Shown here in pieces: positions 7,786 through 11,234 of a DNA stretch of 11,234 bases. The notes under the pieces were generated by a model. The model was not told the DNA's origin, did not search any database, and was given only the letters and a program-made list of their open reading frames with translations. The translations under genes were made by a program, and so were the position numbers. The DNA comes from Bifidobacteriaceae bacterium (GTDB taxonomy: Bacteria > Actinomycetota > Actinomycetes > Actinomycetales > WQXJ01), in assembly GCA_031265345.1 (NCBI GenBank), contig JAISCU010000462.1, positions 1 to 11,234 on the forward strand, in the 5' to 3' direction. Numbering within the stretch: the stretch's first letter is position 1; every line of letters starts with the position of its first letter.

Positions 7786-8946
7786 TCAACGACGTACGAC
7801 CCGAATTGCGCGTTGGCGCCGGTGCCGCCGCGCGGCTGGAATTCGTACAATGCTTTCGGCGGCATGCACGGTCTACCAGCGGATGCGAACCCGATGCTGC
7901 CTGGTGGGGTCGCTCTCGAAGAGCGGCTTGTCGTTGAGACGGCCGACGCGCTCGTCGCCAGCGGATTGCGCGATGCCGGGTACATCTACCTGAATCTCGA
8001 TGACCGCTGGCAGGACCCGCGCGAGCCGCGCGGGGTTGACGGCCGTTTGCGCCCGGACCTTCGGCGGTTCCCGAGCGGAATGACCTGGCTGTCCCGCGAG
8101 ATACACAATCGGGGCCTGAAGTTCGGAATCTACGCGATCGCGAACGAATTCGCGTGCGGAGGAGAGGAAGGGAACGGCCCCGGAGGGTTGCCCGCGACGG
8201 GTTCGTTGGGGCGGGAGGCCATTGACGCGCGAACATTCGCTGACTGGGGTGTGGACTTCATCAAGGTCGACTGGTGCGGTGTGGGCCATGCCGGAACGCA
8301 CGGGAAGGCCGCTCGTGTCTTCGAGGCGTGGAACGAAGCCATAGCCGCAGCCGGTCGGCCCATGGTTCTCTCAGCCAGTACTTGGGGCGAGGAATTCGAG
8401 GAGTCCTGGGCCCCTCGACTGACCCACATGTGGCGGACCACTCCAGACTTGCACGCGAATTGGGATTCGATCTTGGCGAACAGCCATGCCACGACCGGCG
8501 GGCGCTGGCGTCGCGCATCCGTCTTGGGACGGGGCTGGAACGACCCCGACGCTCTCCAGGTAGGCCACCATGATCTGACACTCAACGAGTCGTGGACCCA
8601 CTTGGTTCTGTGGGCCATGTTGGGGGCTCCTCTGCTGGCGGGCAATGACTTGAGAACCATGTCGGATGACATTGCGGCCATGCTGCTCGATCCTGATGTG
8701 ATCAGAATCGACGAGGATCGTTCGGCGGCGGCCACCGTCTCAGATTGCGGTGACGACCTGGAAGTCTGGGATCGAGAACTGTCGGACGGTCAGACGGCAC
8801 GTGCCGTCGTGAACCTGAGCCGAACCACGCGGGAGGTCCCATCGGACTTGCTTGCCTTGGGTCGCCGGGCCGGTCGTGAGTCTTGGTGGAGCGGCGACAG
8901 GCCAGACTCAATCGGCGGCCGCTCGACTGTGCTGGCGCTTTGCTAG
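7783..8946 (+). CDS. GH27 alpha-galactosidase-like enzyme, cytosolic
   Basis: This is a glycoside hydrolase family 27 enzyme with no signal peptide, so it should act on imported sugars. Numbered from CTG at 7783 (387 residues), it shows the barrel entry LAPVPPRGWNSYNAFGG (11-27), NLDDRW with the substrate-binding D73-D74, FIKVDWCG with nucleophile D163, WRTTPDL with acid/base D222, and GWNDPDALQVG (251-261), then a short C-terminal beta domain. The catalytic motif has W where most GH27 enzymes have N (D-N-C), and an insertion with CGGEEG (125-130) precedes GSLGREAIDARTFADWG. Both traits are shared with the next gene. Start choice: a TTG at 7813 would begin at the conserved L of LAP and has no ribosome-binding site, whereas CTG at 7783 sits 7 nt after AGGA (7772-7775), 4 bp past the permease stop. 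Alpha-galactosidase is most likely; alpha-N-acetylgalactosaminidase or beta-L-arabinopyranosidase are alternatives in the family. Confidence 0.88.
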   Translation: MSTTYDPNCALAPVPPRGWNSYNAFGGMHGLPADANPMLPGGVALEERLVVETADALVASGLRDAGYIYLNLDDRWQDPREPRGVDGRLRPDLRRFPSGMTWLSREIHNRGLKFGIYAIANEFACGGEEGNGPGGLPATGSLGREAIDARTFADWGVDFIKVDWCGVGHAGTHGKAARVFEAWNEAIAAAGRPMVLSASTWGEEFEESWAPRLTHMWRTTPDLHANWDSILANSHATTGGRWRRASVLGRGWNDPDALQVGHHDLTLNESWTHLVLWAMLGAPLLAGNDLRTMSDDIAAMLLDPDVIRIDEDRSAAATVSDCGDDLEVWDRELSDGQTARAVVNLSRTTREVPSDLLALGRRAGRESWWSGDRPDSIGGRSTVLALC

Positions 8947-8973
8947 AACGGGTCGCCCCAGGCAGTTCTGCTC

Positions 8974-8986
8974 GTGCTGACAGCAC
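8974..8986. repeat. 13-bp palindrome GTGCTGACAGCAC, candidate operator
   Basis: GTGCTG-A-CAGCAC is a perfect palindrome with 6-bp arms in the 94-bp gap before the secreted GH27 gene. It shares the GTGC...GA...GCAC frame with the inverted repeat at 4596-4607 before the ABC operon. A common regulator binding site is possible; as RNA it could also form a short hairpin. Confidence 0.35.
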
Positions 8987-8987
8987 T

Positions 8988-9002
8988 GTGGCGCGGAGCC
9001 AC
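8988..9002 (+). terminator. Small stem-loop in the gap between the two GH27 genes
   Basis: GTGGC (8988-8992) pairs with GCCAC (8998-9002) over a 5-nt loop, directly after the palindrome at 8974-8986. The two could form tandem hairpins that weaken read-through from the upstream operon or protect mRNA ends. There is no T-tract, so a terminator role is only possible. Confidence 0.25.
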
Positions 9003-9027
9003 TCAATCACAACCAACCATTTGATTC

Positions 9028-9043
9028 AAGGAGGATTCTGTTG
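9028..9043 (+). promoter_or_regulatory. Strong ribosome-binding site with TTG start
   Basis: AAGGAGGA (9028-9035) is a near-perfect Shine-Dalgarno sequence, with GGAGG ending 6 nt before TTG at 9041. It fixes the start of the secreted GH27 protein at TTG, which agrees with the signal peptide that begins there. Confidence 0.85.
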
Positions 9044-11110
9044 AAGTCATACCGCACGCTAGCGGCGCTCATTGTTGGGGCGCTTGCTTTCGCTGGAGCC
9101 CTGATCGGGGGGCAAGGCCAACCGGCCCGGGCGGCCCCCCTGTTTGACACAGGAAATGATATGGCGAGGACCCCGCCAATGGGCTGGAACAGCTACAACG
9201 TCTTCGGTGGGACGTTCTTTCCAGAGATGGCGGATTGCGCAATGCCCAGTTGCATCCCGCTGAATGAGACGCGAGTCAAGGAGACCGCCGAGGCTATGAT
9301 CGACGCCGGTTTGCCAGAGTTGGGCTACCGGTATGTCAACATCGATGATCGCTGGCAGGATCCGCGCGTGCCCCGAGGCGCGGACGGCAAGCTGCGATGG
9401 GACGCCCGGCGGTTCCCGAACGGCATCCCCGCGCTCGCGGAGTGGTTGCACAGCCGAGGTCTGAAGCTAGGTCTCTACGTGCTGCCAAACGAACGACCCT
9501 GCGGCGGCGAAGAAGGACCGACGAACAAGCCTGGTTGGCCTTCCGGGTTGCCTGAGACCGGATCGATGGGTCACGAATACCTCGACGCGCAAACATTCGC
9601 GGACTGGGGAGCCGACTACCTGAAATTCGATTGGTGCGGGGTCAACGAGTCGGGACGTAACGGCAAGGCCGCTCAAGTGTTCAGGCTATGGGACCAAGCC
9701 ATCCAGGCCAGCGGACGCGACATGTTGGTCGCCGCGTCGACTTGGGGCTGGGAACATGAGGAACGATGGGGACCCCAGTACGCCCACACCTGGCGAATCG
9801 ACGCTGATGTCGCACCGGCTTGGGGCGATGTCATGCGGACCCTGGACAAAGGGTCCACGTCAGTGCTGCGGGCCGCTTCTGGGCCGGCCAAGGGCTGGAA
9901 CGATTTCGACACCATGCAGGTGGGCAACCCGGGCCTGACACCTGCGGAGAGCCGGAGCCATTTTGTGATGTGGGCGATGGGCAATTCACCGCTGATGCTG
10001 GGCAATGACCTCAGGAACATCGATTCGGGCACCCTTTCGCTGATCACGAACGAAGAGGTCATCGCGGTGAACCAGGACCTGATGGGCGAACAAGCCTGGA
10101 AAGCCGCATCCAGCGGTGGGCTGGAGGTGTGGGCGCGCTCGCTCCAAGATGGGTCGAAAGCTGTGGCGCTATTGAATCGTAGTTCGGCGGCGGCCACTAT
10201 CAGGTCCTCATTTGCCGATGTCCACCTCGGTGCCGAGCGCGCCACGGTTCGGGACCTGACCGACAGGGCGGACAAGGGTGTGTTTGACGGTTCCTATGCC
10301 GCGACCGTACAACCGCACGACACAGTTCTGTTGAAGGTCGTCCCGGCCGTTGTCCACGAGTTCGAGGACGGCGCGCTGAGCGCCGGTGCCCAGGTGCAGG
10401 AATGCGGTTCGTGCTCGGGTGGGAAGAACGTCGGCTTCGTCGGGAATGCCGCAGGCGAAGTGACGTTGACTGTTGGTGCTCTGTCCGCCGGTGACTACAG
10501 CGCGGCCCTCTTCTACAACAGTGGAGTCACGAGGACCCTTTACTACAGTGTGAACGGCGGAACCGGCCAGGTGTTGGTCGGCCTGGACAGCGGAGCGTGG
10601 GGCACGGTGGCCTCTAGAAACGTCGAGTTGGCCCTGGTGGCCGGCGACAATACGATCCGCTTCTATCAGCCCAATCCCGGCGCCTGGGCACCGGACCTGG
10701 ACAAGCTTGAGATCGAGGGGATTCCGCCCTCGCGGTACATCGAGGCCGAACTGGGAGTAGTGGGTGGCAGCGCAAGAATTCAGGATTGCTCGACATGCTC
10801 TGGCGGAGCCAACGTTGGCTATATCGGCAACAACGACGGTGATTTGACGATCTCCGTGGCGTCGCTGGCTTCAGGCCCAGCGGAGCTGACGATCTATTAC
10901 CTGAGTGCCGGGTTGCGCTCCTTGTCGATGGACGTCAATGGCCAGCTCACATGGGTCGTAAACCGATTGGACAGTGGTGGCTGGGAAACGGTGGCCGCAG
11001 TCACGCGGACCGTCCAACTGGTGGAAGGAGTTAACACGATCCGTCTGTACCAGCCCTACGAGGGCGGCTGGGCGCCTAATATCGATAGAATTCGGCTCGT
11101 CTCCGGCTGA
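9041..11110 (+). CDS. Secreted GH27 alpha-galactosidase-like enzyme with two CBM35/CBM6-like domains
   Basis: This 689-residue enzyme is exported: KSYR, a hydrophobic core (about 7-23) and an A-R-A site at 29-31 form a signal peptide. The GH27 barrel (about 42-345) has RTPPMGWNSYN (43-53), NIDDRW (100-105), YLKFDWCG with nucleophile D197, WRIDAD with likely acid/base D256, and GWNDFDTMQVGN (285-296). A beta-sandwich (about 350-435) follows. Two related domains (about 439-560 and 566-689) each carry a CSTCSGG or CGSCSGG motif, then VGFVGN/VGYIGN, a VNG turn, a GxW motif, GDNTIRFYQP or GVNTIRLYQP, and a final LD or ID; this pattern fits calcium-binding CBM35/CBM6-type sugar-binding modules. It shares many long blocks with the cytosolic GH27 gene upstream, including D-W-C-G and CGGEEG. 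It probably cuts a polymer or oligosaccharide outside the cell and feeds the importer. The exact substrate is uncertain. Confidence 0.93.
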   Translation: MKSYRTLAALIVGALAFAGALIGGQGQPARAAPLFDTGNDMARTPPMGWNSYNVFGGTFFPEMADCAMPSCIPLNETRVKETAEAMIDAGLPELGYRYVNIDDRWQDPRVPRGADGKLRWDARRFPNGIPALAEWLHSRGLKLGLYVLPNERPCGGEEGPTNKPGWPSGLPETGSMGHEYLDAQTFADWGADYLKFDWCGVNESGRNGKAAQVFRLWDQAIQASGRDMLVAASTWGWEHEERWGPQYAHTWRIDADVAPAWGDVMRTLDKGSTSVLRAASGPAKGWNDFDTMQVGNPGLTPAESRSHFVMWAMGNSPLMLGNDLRNIDSGTLSLITNEEVIAVNQDLMGEQAWKAASSGGLEVWARSLQDGSKAVALLNRSSAAATIRSSFADVHLGAERATVRDLTDRADKGVFDGSYAATVQPHDTVLLKVVPAVVHEFEDGALSAGAQVQECGSCSGGKNVGFVGNAAGEVTLTVGALSAGDYSAALFYNSGVTRTLYYSVNGGTGQVLVGLDSGAWGTVASRNVELALVAGDNTIRFYQPNPGAWAPDLDKLEIEGIPPSRYIEAELGVVGGSARIQDCSTCSGGANVGYIGNNDGDLTISVASLASGPAELTIYYLSAGLRSLSMDVNGQLTWVVNRLDSGGWETVAAVTRTVQLVEGVNTIRLYQPYEGGWAPNIDRIRLVSG

Positions 11111-11126
11111 ATCCTAAGCGACCTGA

Positions 11127-11174
11127 CGCGACACCGGGGAGGCGTGCCCCACGGGGCAATGACGGAGTGTCGCG
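11127..11174 (+). terminator. Nested stem-loop after the secreted GH27 gene
   Basis: CGCGACAC (11127-11134) pairs perfectly with GTGTCGCG (11167-11174), and inside lies a second hairpin, TGCCC (11145-11149) with GGGCA (11154-11158) over a 4-nt loop. It starts 16 bp after the stop codon, fitting the end of the operon. There is no T-tract, as is often so in high-GC actinomycetes. Since a start codon may follow at 11199, it could instead be a leader structure of the next gene. Confidence 0.5.
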
Positions 11175-11198
11175 CTGCCCCGATGCAAAGGACTGAGC

Positions 11199-11234
11199 GT
11201 GGACCTACTTCAAGCGATAACGCCAATTCCGGTG
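11199..11234 (+). CDS. Possible 5' end of a further gene (cut by window edge)
   Basis: A GTG at 11199 is preceded by AAAGGA (11187-11192) with 6-nt spacing and opens a frame of 12 codons (VDLLQAITPIPV) to the window end. The spacing and lack of stops are consistent with a gene start, but 12 codons give no basis for a function. An ATG at 11183 in another frame is also open to the end, without a ribosome-binding site. Confidence 0.35.
   Translation, partial: MDLLQAITPIPV

Noticed and set aside
9041..11110. Isomalto-dextranase identity for the secreted GH27 enzyme
   Set aside because: The domain order (GH27, beta-sandwich, CBM35-like) would fit, but the canonical GWNSYN and NIDDRW motifs point to the galactosidase-like branch rather than that divergent one.
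11121..11200. TPP or other known riboswitch near the window end
   Set aside because: Some GGGG/CCCC and CTGAG pieces are present, but the conserved core blocks do not occur in the right order.
1..11234. CRISPR array, insertion sequence, prophage, toxin-antitoxin or tRNA
   Set aside because: I found no regularly spaced repeats, transposase or phage-type proteins, or tRNA-like cloverleaf in any gap; all gaps are under about 210 bp.

Overview
The window is high-GC, densely packed bacterial DNA with short intergenic gaps, GTG/TTG starts, an actinobacterial-type long HisG and twin-CBM secreted glycosidase architecture. All of this points to an actinomycete (Actinomycetota); genus cannot be fixed from the sequence alone. 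Most of it is an alpha-galactoside (or related glycoside) utilisation locus, bordered on the left by the end of a histidine biosynthesis gene.

Layout. At 1-768 (+) lies the 3' part of hisG, cut by the window edge. Facing it on the minus strand are three co-directional genes: a GH36 alpha-galactosidase (4453 to 2261), a nitroreductase-family flavoprotein (2221 to 1532) and a membrane-anchored DUF4352-like protein whose reading frame is broken (1526 to 800). Divergent from GH36, across a ~207-bp regulatory gap, is a plus-strand run: sugar ABC solute-binding lipoprotein (4661-5959), two permeases (5990-6937, 6924-7778), a cytoplasmic GH27 enzyme (7783-8946, apparently starting at CTG) and a secreted GH27 enzyme with two C-terminal CBM35/CBM6-like domains (9041-11110). 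A nested stem-loop follows at 11127-11174, then the possible first codons of another gene at 11199.

How it works (inference). The secreted, glycan-binding GH27 would act on an outside polymer or oligosaccharide. The lipoprotein and two permeases would import short products, and the cytosolic GH27 and GH36 enzymes would remove terminal sugars inside the cell. No ATPase is encoded here, so the importer probably borrows a shared MsiK/MsmX-type ATPase. No regulator gene is present either, but small inverted repeats before the ABC operon and before the secreted GH27 could be its binding sites.

The least ordinary points are: a pair of tandem GH27 paralogues, one cytosolic and one secreted, sharing an altered catalytic motif (D-W-C-G where most GH27 enzymes have D-N-C) and a GGEEG-containing insertion; the likely CTG start; the frameshift in the DUF4352-like gene; and the palindromic motifs. 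I see no CRISPR array, transposon, tRNA/rRNA or defence system.
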